Source of the DNA: Bacteroidota bacterium
GTDB lineage: Bacteria; Bacteroidota; Ignavibacteria; SZUA-365
Reading direction: 5' to 3'
DNA length: 64,000 bases
NCBI GenBank assembly: GCA_023432805.1
Contig: JAEYUG010000081.1
Coordinates: forward strand, 26,294 to 90,293
In this document: positions 52,670-61,805 of the stretch, one piece after another
Layout: each line of letters starts with the position of its first letter
Position numbering within the stretch: the first letter of the stretch is position 1
Notes under the pieces: model-generated
Told to the model about the DNA's origin: nothing
Database searches by the model: none
Seen by the model: only the letters and a program-made list of their open reading frames with translations
Position numbers and translations under genes: made by a program

Positions 52670-52683
52670 GAGAGAGAAAGGAG

Positions 52684-52702
52684 GGTGGACGTCCTCGTCC
52701 AC
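52684..52702. repeat. Palindromic intergenic element, copy 1
   Basis: GTGGACG-TCCT-CGTCCAC: a 7-bp inverted repeat around a 4-base loop. It lies between photolyase and the next upstream gene, and the same element recurs at 52729, 57439, 57467 and 59927. Confidence 0.8.
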
Positions 52703-52728
52703 TCGTGACGGATGTTCAGTGGGTGCAG

Positions 52729-52748
52729 GGTGGACGAAGACGTCCACC
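52729..52748. repeat. Palindromic intergenic element, copy 2
   Basis: GGTGGACG-AAGA-CGTCCACC: an 8-bp inverted repeat with the same arms as copy 1. It is followed by GACCGG, as in the copy at 59927 read in reverse. It ends 9 bp before the stop of the 52757 gene. Confidence 0.8.
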
Positions 52749-52756
52749 GACCGGTC

Positions 52757-53296
52757 TTAAATCGACCCCGACTGCAGCAACGTCGCCAGCTTCTGTGCAA
52801 CATCCGTTCGCACCGTGTGCGCACACGAAGCCCCGCGCTTGACCGCCGCCGCAGATCCGCACGAACACCCGCTGATATGCAGCTCGATGTCGAGCACATA
52901 TTCGCACGATCCGCAGGTCGACACACATAGATGCGTCAGTGCGTCGGGACGAAGAATCAGATCGGCGCCTTCATTCGTGAGTGCGACTGCGATCATGACA
53001 CGCTCCTTGCCCTGCACGCCGTCGGCCTTCAGATACGACACCCCGCCGGTCTTGAAGAGCGTCACCCCGTCGAGCGTCGCCCTCTCCCCGAGAATCTGTT
53101 CCAGCGCTTGCTTGACCACCGAGAGCCGCACGTCGAGCGTGAGCCCGCCGTTCTCGAGCCTTCCGATGCGTACGGGACGCATCTGACCCTCGGGCGACCC
53201 GGGCGCAGCAGTGACCGGGACGCTGAAAATTATATGGAGGCAGACCGCGATGGTACAAAGAGCGTACTTGCCGCGGATCTTCGAACGAGTATCCAT
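52757..53296 (-). CDS. Exported Cys-rich protein of unknown function
   Basis: 179 residues from ATG 53296. A signal peptide (ALCTIAVCLHIIFSVPVTA-A) starts it. The middle is a small alpha/beta domain (LTLDVRLSVVKQALEQILGE, VSYLKADGVQGKERVMIAVA). The C-terminal third is Cys-rich (LCVSTCGSCEYVLDIE, SGCSCGSAAA, GASCAHTVRT), with a C-x3-C-x2-C and a CxC pattern that could bind metal or form disulfides. I do not recognise the family. Two palindromic repeats lie immediately after its stop, before the photolyase start. Confidence 0.55.
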   Translation of the reverse strand: MDTRSKIRGKYALCTIAVCLHIIFSVPVTAAPGSPEGQMRPVRIGRLENGGLTLDVRLSVVKQALEQILGERATLDGVTLFKTGGVSYLKADGVQGKERVMIAVALTNEGADLILRPDALTHLCVSTCGSCEYVLDIELHISGCSCGSAAAVKRGASCAHTVRTDVAQKLATLLQSGSI

Positions 53297-53370
53297 GGAA
53301 GCTGGGATTGTTGTATCAGCAATGATACTCGCAGCGGCACGCAATTACAAGAGAAATCTCAGGGACGCAA

Positions 53371-53405
53371 AAATAAATGAGGGGCGGCCCGATGGACCGC
53401 CCCTC
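53371..53405 (-). terminator. Terminator after the outer-membrane barrel gene
   Basis: A 9-bp perfect stem (GAGGGGCGG / CCGCCCCTC) followed on the minus strand by ATTTATTTTTG. It lies 22 bp after the stop at 53428. Confidence 0.88.
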
Positions 53406-53427
53406 GTCGTACGAAGTACGGAAAACC

Positions 53428-54021
53428 TCAGATGAAGATGTTGATGTTCGCGCCGATGCGCAACACGCTTCCGGATTCGGAATCGTCAGCACCATCGGGC
53501 TTGTACGAATCCAACTTGTACTGGAGACCGATACCCAGCGCGGCCGACGGCGTCAGCATGTACTGCACACCGCCCTGAAGAACGATCGAAGTCCCCGTCG
53601 TCGTCGACTCCGTTATGCTGTTTTCGTAGTTGAAGCTCGAGAAGAGGAATGCCGCGCCGAGATAAGGAACCCATCGGCTGTCGCTGACGAACATGTAGTT
53701 CACCTGGGGACCGATGCCGAACATCGATGATTTTAAATCACCCTGCGTCTCGCTGTCGAACCCAAGCATGACGCCAACGTTCAGCCCGCGCATCACGAAG
53801 TATCCGACACCCGTGTTCAATCCGATGTTCGTCTGACCATCGCCGGCACCATTCTCATACAGATCGCCGGATCGCGATTCGAAACCAAATGTCGTCGATC
53901 CCGACAGCGACCAGTGTCCCTTGTCGAGACGATACGTGTAGCCTTCCTCCTGCGCCACGGCAAGCTGTGTGCAGACAAGCATGCATGCAAGCATGGTGTA
54001 TGAAGCGAGAGAACGTTTCAT
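53428..54021 (-). CDS. Small outer-membrane beta-barrel protein (OmpW/OprF-like N-terminal barrel type)
   Basis: 197 residues. The signal peptide ends at LAVA-QEEGY. The mature part is an eight-strand barrel candidate (GHWSLSGSTTFGFESRS, NIGLNTGVGYFVMRGLNVGV, GIGPQVNYMFVSDSRWVPYL, TSIVLQGGVQYMLTPSAALG, LGIGLQYKLDSYKPDG) with a terminal strand ending in Phe-Ile (GANINIFI). Substrate unknown. GGAGG lies before ATG 54021. It belongs to the 'outer membrane beta-barrel' group (OMP_b-brl). Confidence 0.78.
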   Translation of the reverse strand: MKRSLASYTMLACMLVCTQLAVAQEEGYTYRLDKGHWSLSGSTTFGFESRSGDLYENGAGDGQTNIGLNTGVGYFVMRGLNVGVMLGFDSETQGDLKSSMFGIGPQVNYMFVSDSRWVPYLGAAFLFSSFNYENSITESTTTGTSIVLQGGVQYMLTPSAALGIGLQYKLDSYKPDGADDSESGSVLRIGANINIFI

Positions 54022-54134
54022 GACTCCTCCAGGTTGGTGAAATTGACCACCCCGCCGTGTGTCACGGTGGATGGTATGTGATGTGGATTGATGGTATGGA
54101 GGAAATCTAACAGCGAAAGACTACATCATGCAAC

Positions 54135-54165
54135 AAAAAATACGGGACGTCTGTTGACGTCCCGT
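54135..54165 (-). terminator. Rho-independent terminator after aspA
   Basis: A 10-bp perfect stem (ACGGGACGTC / GACGTCCCGT) with a TGTT loop and six T on the minus strand. It lies about 98 bp after the aspA stop, before the divergent-looking barrel promoter region. Confidence 0.85.
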
Positions 54166-54262
54166 TGTAGGGGAAGCCATGCACGCCGCCAGCGCGGATG
54201 GGGAAGCTTCCGCAGCGGTGCTCAGGGCCCGGACGACGACGACATCGGATGCCCCGGCAACC

Positions 54263-55684
<1,422 letters not shown>

Positions 55685-55769
55685 GATGCTGTCCACAATA
55701 GTGCGTGAAAGCGCCGGCATGCAACCGGCATCCCCCAATCTACCCAAACCCCGGCGTCGGACCCAACCG

Positions 55770-57740
55770 TCAATGGGGGGGAGGCGTCTCGCTTCCGAAC
55801 AACACCACCTTGTACCGCGTGTAGAGATACGACACCGCGAGCAGAATCACCCCGAGCGCGAGGAACGAGAAGATGCGGTACAACGTCTCGAGAAACGCCA
55901 GATCGACCACGAAGATCTTCAAGATCGAGATCGCGAACACCGCGATTGCCGCCACGCGCAGCGTGATCGCACGCCGCAGCATGCCCCACGCCATCAGCGC
56001 CACCGAGTACAGCAGCCAGAGTCCCGACAGTGACATCTGCGCGAGATTCCGCACCATCGCACGGTCGTCGGCGCCCGCGCCGAGTCGCGCGACAAGATCG
56101 CCGTGGTCGAGCGTCAACAGCACAAACCCGAGCAGTACCGCGGCCGCGCGCAGCAGATGCCCGAACACCCGGCGCGTCGCGGCGGCCATGCCTGGGGCAC
56201 CTGCGCTGCGATGCGCACCGAATGCCGCCGTGCCGGCCAGCAGCGCGAAGGCGAGCGCACGAAGATTGAGGATGGGAAGGAACGCCGCCGCGTCGATCGG
56301 GGCATCCGCCGCGGCGACGAGCTGTAGTCCCGCCAGCCCGGCCACCACGAGACCGGCCACCCATGCGGAAGCCGCCTGCCGCCGCACCCCCGCTTCGAGC
56401 AGCAGCGCCGCGACGAGCGTCCACACCATCGCCAGCACGAATCCCTGGAGCATGATGGCCGCGGCGATGAGCACCAGCGCGACCGCGGCAAGCGCATACC
56501 GCGCGATGGTGAATCCATCCGCGCGCAGGCGTGCCTGCGCCACGAATGCCGCGGCGCCGTGCAGCGCGGCGGCGCAGAGCACCATCCCGCCCCGCGCTCC
56601 GTCGGTCCACGAATCCACTGCCAGCAGCAGCGCGAACGTTGCGGAGAGCATATGCAGGAGCGCCATGATGCCGATGGGCGCATCCGCCCGCGTGCCGCGC
56701 GTGCGCAGCAGATCTGCGGCGGAGAACAGCAGCCAGAACAGCGCGATGAAGGCGAGCGTGATCCACGCGGTGGTGGGATCGAAGTACTCGGCGTACCAGG
56801 CGAACAGCGTCAGCCAGCTCGCGCCCATGGCGATGGGAGCGAGCAGAATCCATGCGGGACGCGCAGCCACCACGGCGAGGATGCCGATGTCGAGCAGGAG
56901 GATGTAGGTGAGCAGGGCGACCTCCTGCGCGCTTCCGGTCGAGAGCAGGAACGGCGTGAGGAAGCCTCCAAGCGCGCCGAGCAGTGCGACCGCGAGACTC
57001 TGCGCGCGCATCGCGATTGCGAACGTTCCGATCGTGACGAGCGACATCAGCGCGAAAGCCACGAGCTGGGGAACGAGATGATAGAAGTTGAACGAGGCGT
57101 AGACAGAGAGGTAGAGGATTGCGATGCCGGCGCCGGCGAGTCCCTGTGCGAACACTGCCAGACCGCGGCGTTCGGAGCGCTCGGCGCCCGCGATGAGACC
57201 GATTCCCACGAGCGCGCCGATGCCGACCCGCATCCCCTCGCTGATCCAGTTGTTGTCGAACGCATACTTGAGGAAGAATCCCATCGCGAGAATCAGCGCC
57301 AGCGCCCCGATCCGGTTGAGCAGCTTGCCCCCCACCAACTCCTCCCACGGCGTCGTTCGCTCCGCCGCTTTTGAAAGGTCGGAGGCCGCTTTTGAAAGGT
57401 CGGTGGCCACAAGGTCGGAGGCCGCTTTTGAAAGGTCGGTGGACGTCCCCGTCCACTTGACAGGTCGGTGGACGTCCCCGTCCACCACAGGAGGACGGAC
57501 GCCCTCGTCCGTCATGGGAGGACGGACGCCCTCGTCCGTCATGGGAGGACGGACGCCCTCGTCCGTCATGGGAGGACGGACGCCCTCGTCCACCGACCGA
57601 TCAAGAGCAGCCCGCTCGAGCCGCCCGAGCCTTTCGGCGAGCGACTTCACCTGCGTGCCGAGCATCACGACACGCACAACCACGAACACGAACAGCGCCA
57701 GCGGCGCAAGCGCAAACAGGGCGATGAGAACTTCGACCAT
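55770..57740 (-). CDS. DUF2339 multi-pass membrane protein with repeat-derived insertion in the N-terminal linker
   Basis: 656 residues. The N-terminal helix (LIALFALAPLALFVFVVVRV) is followed by a short coiled-coil-like stretch. Residues ~48-125 form an unusual linker built of tandem peptides: MTDEGVRPP repeated four times, a VDGDVHRPVKWTGTSTDLSK-like segment, then SDLSKAA-type repeats. The main body (from WEELVGGKLLNRIGALALIL) is the DUF2339 core with about sixteen helices, for example ISEGMRVGIGALVGIGLIAG and LAVALLGALGGFLTPFLL. Members are large inner-membrane proteins of unknown function. The linker is encoded by the palindromic intergenic repeat that occurs elsewhere in the window (52684, 52729, 59927), so mobile repeats seem to have been inserted in frame. 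Confidence 0.85.
   Translation of the reverse strand: MVEVLIALFALAPLALFVFVVVRVVMLGTQVKSLAERLGRLERAALDRSVDEGVRPPMTDEGVRPPMTDEGVRPPMTDEGVRPPVVDGDVHRPVKWTGTSTDLSKAASDLVATDLSKAASDLSKAAERTTPWEELVGGKLLNRIGALALILAMGFFLKYAFDNNWISEGMRVGIGALVGIGLIAGAERSERRGLAVFAQGLAGAGIAILYLSVYASFNFYHLVPQLVAFALMSLVTIGTFAIAMRAQSLAVALLGALGGFLTPFLLSTGSAQEVALLTYILLLDIGILAVVAARPAWILLAPIAMGASWLTLFAWYAEYFDPTTAWITLAFIALFWLLFSAADLLRTRGTRADAPIGIMALLHMLSATFALLLAVDSWTDGARGGMVLCAAALHGAAAFVAQARLRADGFTIARYALAAVALVLIAAAIMLQGFVLAMVWTLVAALLLEAGVRRQAASAWVAGLVVAGLAGLQLVAAADAPIDAAAFLPILNLRALAFALLAGTAAFGAHRSAGAPGMAAATRRVFGHLLRAAAVLLGFVLLTLDHGDLVARLGAGADDRAMVRNLAQMSLSGLWLLYSVALMAWGMLRRAITLRVAAIAVFAISILKIFVVDLAFLETLYRIFSFLALGVILLAVSYLYTRYKVVLFGSETPPPH
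57364..57439. repeat. Tandem 21-bp repeats inside the DUF2339 gene
   Basis: GCCGCTTTTGAAAGGTCGG occurs at 57364 and 57385 (21 bp apart) and again at 57421. On the minus strand it encodes the recurring DLSKAAS peptide. Confidence 0.8.
57439..57456. repeat. Palindromic element inside the DUF2339 gene, copy 3
   Basis: GTGGACG-TCCC-CGTCCAC, the same arms as the intergenic copies at 52684, 52729 and 59927, preceded by the same AGGTCG. Read in frame it encodes part of the linker. Confidence 0.8.
57467..57486. repeat. Palindromic element inside the DUF2339 gene, copy 4
   Basis: GGTGGACG-TCCC-CGTCCACC, an 8-bp inverted repeat 28 bp from copy 3. Confidence 0.8.
57491..57598. repeat. Four 27-bp tandem repeats inside the DUF2339 gene
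   Basis: Units start at 57491, 57518, 57545 and 57572. Each contains GACGGACG-CCCT-CGTCCGTC, a palindrome with the same arm/loop/arm design as copies 1-5. The 27-bp period equals nine codons and encodes MTDEGVRPP on the minus strand, so the repeats keep the frame. The last unit changes into the GTCCACCGACC ending of the dispersed element. Confidence 0.85.
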
Positions 57741-57874
57741 GAGAACTTCCGGAGCATCTATGTGGGGGAGATCACCAAATATACGTCACCGGCGGCTTCC
57801 CCCCATCTGGTGCGGCGATGCGCCAGCGCGTATCTTTTCCCTTCGCCTTGTTCCACCCACCGAACGAATCCCCC

Positions 57875-59917
57875 ATGACCACCACGCCCCTGCACCGCAT
57901 CCTGCCCGCCCTCGTGCTGGCCCTGTGCCTTGCATCCACCGCCGATGCGCAGCAGCGCACGCCGCTCACCGCGCAGGATCTCTGGAGCATGACGCGGGTG
58001 GGCGGACTCGACGTCGCGCCCGACGGCGCAGCGGCGCTCTTCACCGCGACCGAGTACGACATCAAGGGCAACAAGGGTAACGGAGACATCTGGGTGCTGC
58101 CGCTCGACGGCTCCGCGGCGCGTCGCTTCACGACTGGAAAGAGCACCGAGTCGCAGGCGGTGTGGAGTCCCGACGGCCGGCGCATCGCCTTCGTGGCGAA
58201 GCGCGACGACAACGAACGCGCGCAGCTCTACGTGATCGACATCACCGGCGGCGAGGCGCGACAGCTGACCGACATGCCCCTCGGCGCCGGCGCGCCGAAG
58301 TGGTTTCCCGACGGCCGCCGCATCGCCTTCACCTCGCAGATGATCCTGCGCTTCGGCGACAACACCGACTCGCTCAAGGCCGAACTCAAGCGCCGCAAGG
58401 AGAGCAAGGTCTCGGCCCTCGCCAGCGAGAACCGCGTCATCCGCTACTGGGATCATTACGTCGTCGACGACCTGCTCACGCACATCTACGCCGTCGACGT
58501 CGAGACGAAGAAGATCACCGACCTCACGCCGGCGATGGACCGCTTCTTCAGCATCGCTGGCGGTGCGGATTTCGACATTGCGCCAGATGGAAGGGAGCTG
58601 GTGGTGACCGCGCTCACCGAGGGCGTGCCCTATCGCAACGGATACTCCGACCTGTTCACGCTGCCATCCGACGGAAGCGGCCTGATGCGCAACATCACCG
58701 CGGCCAACCGCGCCGACGATCACAGCCCGCGCTACACGCCCGACGGAAAGCACATCCTCTTCGGACGGCAGGTCGACACGACGAAGAACGCCGAGCGCGT
58801 GCGCCTGATGCGGATGGACCGCGCCACCGGCGCCGCGATCGAACTCTGCCAGTCCTTCGATCGCAGTCCCTCGAACTGGATCGTCGGCGATGCGGGACGC
58901 ACGGTGTACTTCACGGCAGAGGATCGCGCCAAGCAGTCGATCTTCTCCGTGCCGATGAAGGGCGGGGCGGTGAGCGAGGTGTTCCGCGGGGGAACGAACA
59001 GCGGACTCTGTCTGGCGGGCACGCGGCTGGTGTTCCTGCATCAGAACATTTCCGCGCCTGGCGAGGTGTACTCGATCGCGACGAACGGGAAGGATCTGCG
59101 CAAGCTCACCTCCTTCAACGACGAGCGTCTTGCGAAGATCGAGATGGGCCGCGTCGAAGACGTGCGCTACGTGGGTGCCGACGGCGACAGCGTGCAGGCC
59201 TACATCGTGTATCCGCCCGGATTCGACGCATCGAAGAAGTGGCCTCTGCTCGTGCTGCTGCATGGCGGACCCCACGGCACCTTCGGCGACGATTTCCATC
59301 CCCGCTGGAATCACCAGCTCTTCGCGGCCCCCGGCTACGTGGCCATCGCGCCGAACTTCCACGGGTCGACGAGCTTCGGCGAGCAGTTCGCCGAGTGCAT
59401 CAACGGCGCGCATCCCGAGAAGCCCTACGTCGACGTGATGGCGGCGGTCGACTACATGCTCGCACGCGGATTCATCGACTCGACGCGGATGGCCGCGGGG
59501 GGTGGCAGCTACGGAGGCTTCCTCACGTCGTGGATCGGCACCCAGACCTCGCGGTTCGCATGCCTGATCAACCACGCCGGTGTCTACAACCTCATGGCGC
59601 AGTTCGGATCCGACATCACCTGGGGACGCCATCTCAGCTACGGCGGCACGCCGTGGAGCGGACGTGACAACGTGCTGAAGTGGAGTCCCTCGCAGTACGC
59701 CGCCGGCTACGTGACGCCGACGCTGGTGCTGCACGGCGAGAAGGATTACCGCGTGCCCTACACGCAGGGGCTGGAAGTGTACGGCATGCTGACGGCGAAG
59801 GGCGTGCCTGCGCGCATCGTCATCTACCCCGACGAGAACCACTGGATTCTGCAGCCGCAGAACTCGATCAACTGGTACGGCGAGGTGCACACCTGGCTCG
59901 CCCGCTGGCTGAAATAA
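57875..59917 (+). CDS. S9-family serine peptidase (dipeptidyl-/acylaminoacyl-peptidase type), exported
   Basis: 680 residues. The signal peptide ends at ADA-QQRTP. Residues ~30-400 form a beta-propeller with PDGRRIAF blades. The C-terminal alpha/beta hydrolase has LLVLLHGGPHGTFGDDF, RMAAGGGSYGGFLTSWIGTQ (nucleophile in GGSYGG), HGEKDYRVPYTQGLE (Asp) and YPDENHWILQ (His). It cleaves peptides N-terminally in the periplasm. No S9 neighbour is present. The start ATG 57875 gives the signal peptide; an upstream ATG 57818 would add 19 residues. It is divergent from the DUF2339 gene and ends 9 bp before a palindromic element. Confidence 0.9.
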   Translation: MTTTPLHRILPALVLALCLASTADAQQRTPLTAQDLWSMTRVGGLDVAPDGAAALFTATEYDIKGNKGNGDIWVLPLDGSAARRFTTGKSTESQAVWSPDGRRIAFVAKRDDNERAQLYVIDITGGEARQLTDMPLGAGAPKWFPDGRRIAFTSQMILRFGDNTDSLKAELKRRKESKVSALASENRVIRYWDHYVVDDLLTHIYAVDVETKKITDLTPAMDRFFSIAGGADFDIAPDGRELVVTALTEGVPYRNGYSDLFTLPSDGSGLMRNITAANRADDHSPRYTPDGKHILFGRQVDTTKNAERVRLMRMDRATGAAIELCQSFDRSPSNWIVGDAGRTVYFTAEDRAKQSIFSVPMKGGAVSEVFRGGTNSGLCLAGTRLVFLHQNISAPGEVYSIATNGKDLRKLTSFNDERLAKIEMGRVEDVRYVGADGDSVQAYIVYPPGFDASKKWPLLVLLHGGPHGTFGDDFHPRWNHQLFAAPGYVAIAPNFHGSTSFGEQFAECINGAHPEKPYVDVMAAVDYMLARGFIDSTRMAAGGGSYGGFLTSWIGTQTSRFACLINHAGVYNLMAQFGSDITWGRHLSYGGTPWSGRDNVLKWSPSQYAAGYVTPTLVLHGEKDYRVPYTQGLEVYGMLTAKGVPARIVIYPDENHWILQPQNSINWYGEVHTWLARWLK

Positions 59918-59926
59918 AGAACGGTC

Positions 59927-59946
59927 GGTGGACGTCCTCGTCCACC
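59927..59946. repeat. Palindromic intergenic element, copy 5
   Basis: GGTGGACG-TCCT-CGTCCACC between the stop codons of the convergent S9 peptidase (59917) and mpl (59954). It is preceded by ACGGTC, as in copy 2 (reverse). It could act as a bidirectional terminator-like or mRNA-end hairpin, but has no T tract. Confidence 0.85.
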
Positions 59947-59953
59947 CTCCTCT

Positions 59954-61423
59954 CTACCCCCTCAACGCGTCCATAAGCTTCCCATGCGCCCCTCCGAACG
60001 CCCCGTTCGAGAGAAACACGATCACATCCCCCGGTCGTGCGAGCCCCCGCACCCGTGCGACCATCGCATCCGCATCCGGCAGATGCATCGCGTCGACCCC
60101 GGCCGCTGACAAATCCCCCAGCAGCTGCGTGACCGACAGCCGCTCGGCTTCCGCATAGCGGTCTGCGCGGTTCACCGCGCCCACCACCACCACAGATGCG
60201 CCTGAGAGCGCTTCGGCCAGCTCCCGCTGGAAGATGCTGCGCGTGGTCGTGTTCGACCGCGGCTCGAACAGCGCAACCAGACGGCGTCCGGGCCAGCGCG
60301 CCGCGGCGGCGGCCAGCGTCTCCCGAATCGCGGTGGGATGATGCGCGAAGTCGTCGACGACCGTGATGCCGCCCGTCTCGCCGATCACATCCATCCGTCG
60401 TCGCACACCGGCAAAGCTCTCGAGTCCCGCCCGCACCTCGTCGGGCGCGAGTCCCAGCCGCGCGCAGGCGGCGATGACCCCGAGCGCGTTGCGCGCATTG
60501 AACGCGCCGGTCAGGGCAACCTGCCAGCGGCCCGACCACGCCGCATCATGCCGGCAGGTCACATCGAAGCGCGTGCTATTGGCGCCGACGGTGACCTCGC
60601 CGAGCCGCCAGTCGCAGCGCTCGTCCTGCCCGAACAACTGCACCTGCGTATGCGCATCCGCGGCCACCGCCCGTGCCCGTGCGTCGTCGCCGTTGGCGAC
60701 GAGCAGTCCGTCTCCCGGGATCAGCACCGCCATGTGCCGGAACGCGCGTTCCACCTCCTCGACCGACGCGAAGATGTCGGCGTGATCGAATTCGATGTTG
60801 TTGATGATCGCGATGTCGGGATGGTAGTGCACGAATTTCGAGCGCTTGTCAAAGAACGCCGTGTCGTACTCGTCGCCCTCGCTGACGAAGACGGCTTCCG
60901 CCGGCACCTGCGGCGCGCCCGGTTTCCCCGTCCCCGGTGCGGCGGGGCGACATCCCTCCCCGAAATTCACCGGGATTCCCCCGATCAGAAATCCCGGCCC
61001 CCGGCCGGCGCATTCGAGCACCCATGCCGCGAGCGAGGCCGTCGTGGTCTTGCCGTGCGTGCCGGTCACGACCAGCGACGTCGCGCGGCCGATCAGGCGT
61101 TCGCCCACGAGCGCGGCCATCGACGTGTGGCGCAGCCGCGCGGTGAGCACCGCCTCGAGTTCGACATTGCCGCGGCTGATGGCGTTGCCGATCACGAAGA
61201 GGGGAGGGGGGATGCCTGCGGCATCGGCCTCGTCGCAGGCGGCGGTGATGTGTGTGGCGTCGAACGACGCGTGGTAGATGACGCCCTCGTCGTCGAGGAA
61301 GCCGCTCATGGGCGGATACACGCCCGCGTCGCTTCCGCGCACGTGTGCGCCCGTGCGGCGCAGGGCCGCGGCCACCGAAGCCATGGCCGTGCCGCCGATG
61401 CCGATGAAGTAGTAGCGATCCAT
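59954..61423 (-). CDS. mpl: UDP-N-acetylmuramate:L-alanyl-gamma-D-glutamyl-meso-diaminopimelate ligase
   Basis: 489 residues. MurC/Mpl family: MDRYYFIGIGGTAMASVAAA, the P-loop VVTGTHGKTTTASLAAWVLE, then the Mpl-type VSEGDEYDTAFFDKRSKFVH (in MurC this differs) and NNIEFDHADIF. DDFAHHPTAIRETL and LFEPRSNTTTRSIFQREL follow, with LSNGAFGGAHGKLMDAL at the end. It ligates the recycled tripeptide to UDP-MurNAc in peptidoglycan recycling. A 60-bp gap and a tRNA gene lie upstream. Confidence 0.93.
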   Translation of the reverse strand: MDRYYFIGIGGTAMASVAAALRRTGAHVRGSDAGVYPPMSGFLDDEGVIYHASFDATHITAACDEADAAGIPPPLFVIGNAISRGNVELEAVLTARLRHTSMAALVGERLIGRATSLVVTGTHGKTTTASLAAWVLECAGRGPGFLIGGIPVNFGEGCRPAAPGTGKPGAPQVPAEAVFVSEGDEYDTAFFDKRSKFVHYHPDIAIINNIEFDHADIFASVEEVERAFRHMAVLIPGDGLLVANGDDARARAVAADAHTQVQLFGQDERCDWRLGEVTVGANSTRFDVTCRHDAAWSGRWQVALTGAFNARNALGVIAACARLGLAPDEVRAGLESFAGVRRRMDVIGETGGITVVDDFAHHPTAIRETLAAAAARWPGRRLVALFEPRSNTTTRSIFQRELAEALSGASVVVVGAVNRADRYAEAERLSVTQLLGDLSAAGVDAMHLPDADAMVARVRGLARPGDVIVFLSNGAFGGAHGKLMDALRG

Positions 61424-61484
61424 GTCCCCAAGGTAGCATGCTTTTCTGATGTACGGAAAAGCCGTATGTTGCGAAACTTTCCCC

Positions 61485-61573
<89 letters not shown>

Positions 61574-61577
61574 CGCG

Positions 61578-61610
61578 ATGGCGAAGACCCCCCGGTCTTC
61601 GCCATTTTTT
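61578..61610 (+). terminator. Rho-independent terminator after tRNA-Ser
   Basis: A 12-bp stem (ATGGCGAAGACC / GGTCTTCGCCAT) with a CCCC loop and six T, 7 bp after the tRNA. Confidence 0.93.
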
Positions 61611-61738
61611 CTGTCCGCGCGTGAACCGGCGTATGGGATGCGGGACCTCCCGGCATGCGGCAGATCCGAATCGGCGCATCACTTCGATGCAGATGATCTC
61701 CGATTGGAGGAATCTGCTTGATTGGTGCGCTGCAGCTA

Positions 61739-61789
61739 CTTATTTTAGATTATACCGATATCGTATAATAAGCATCGTCCTTATTTTAG
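61739..61789 (+). promoter_or_regulatory. AT-rich promoter/operator-like region upstream of the Fic gene
   Basis: CTTATTTTAG occurs twice in direct orientation (61739-61748, 61780-61789). Between them is an inverted repeat, ATTATA-c-CGATATCG-TATAAT (61749-61769), whose right arm is an exact TATAAT (-10 candidate). A TTGACA-like -35 is not evident. The stretch is much more AT-rich than its surroundings. It is a likely site for a repressor or for the Fic system itself. Confidence 0.5.
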
Positions 61790-61805
61790 GATCGCGACAG
61801 TCACG

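Noticed and set aside
57491..57598. Possible CRISPR array
   Set aside because: The repeats are contiguous 27-bp units without spacers, lie inside a gene and keep the reading frame.
57758..59890. 710-codon open frame on the minus strand opposite the S9 peptidase
   Set aside because: His/Arg/Val-rich composition and no domain. It is the antisense shadow of a GC-rich gene with a complete catalytic triad on the other strand.
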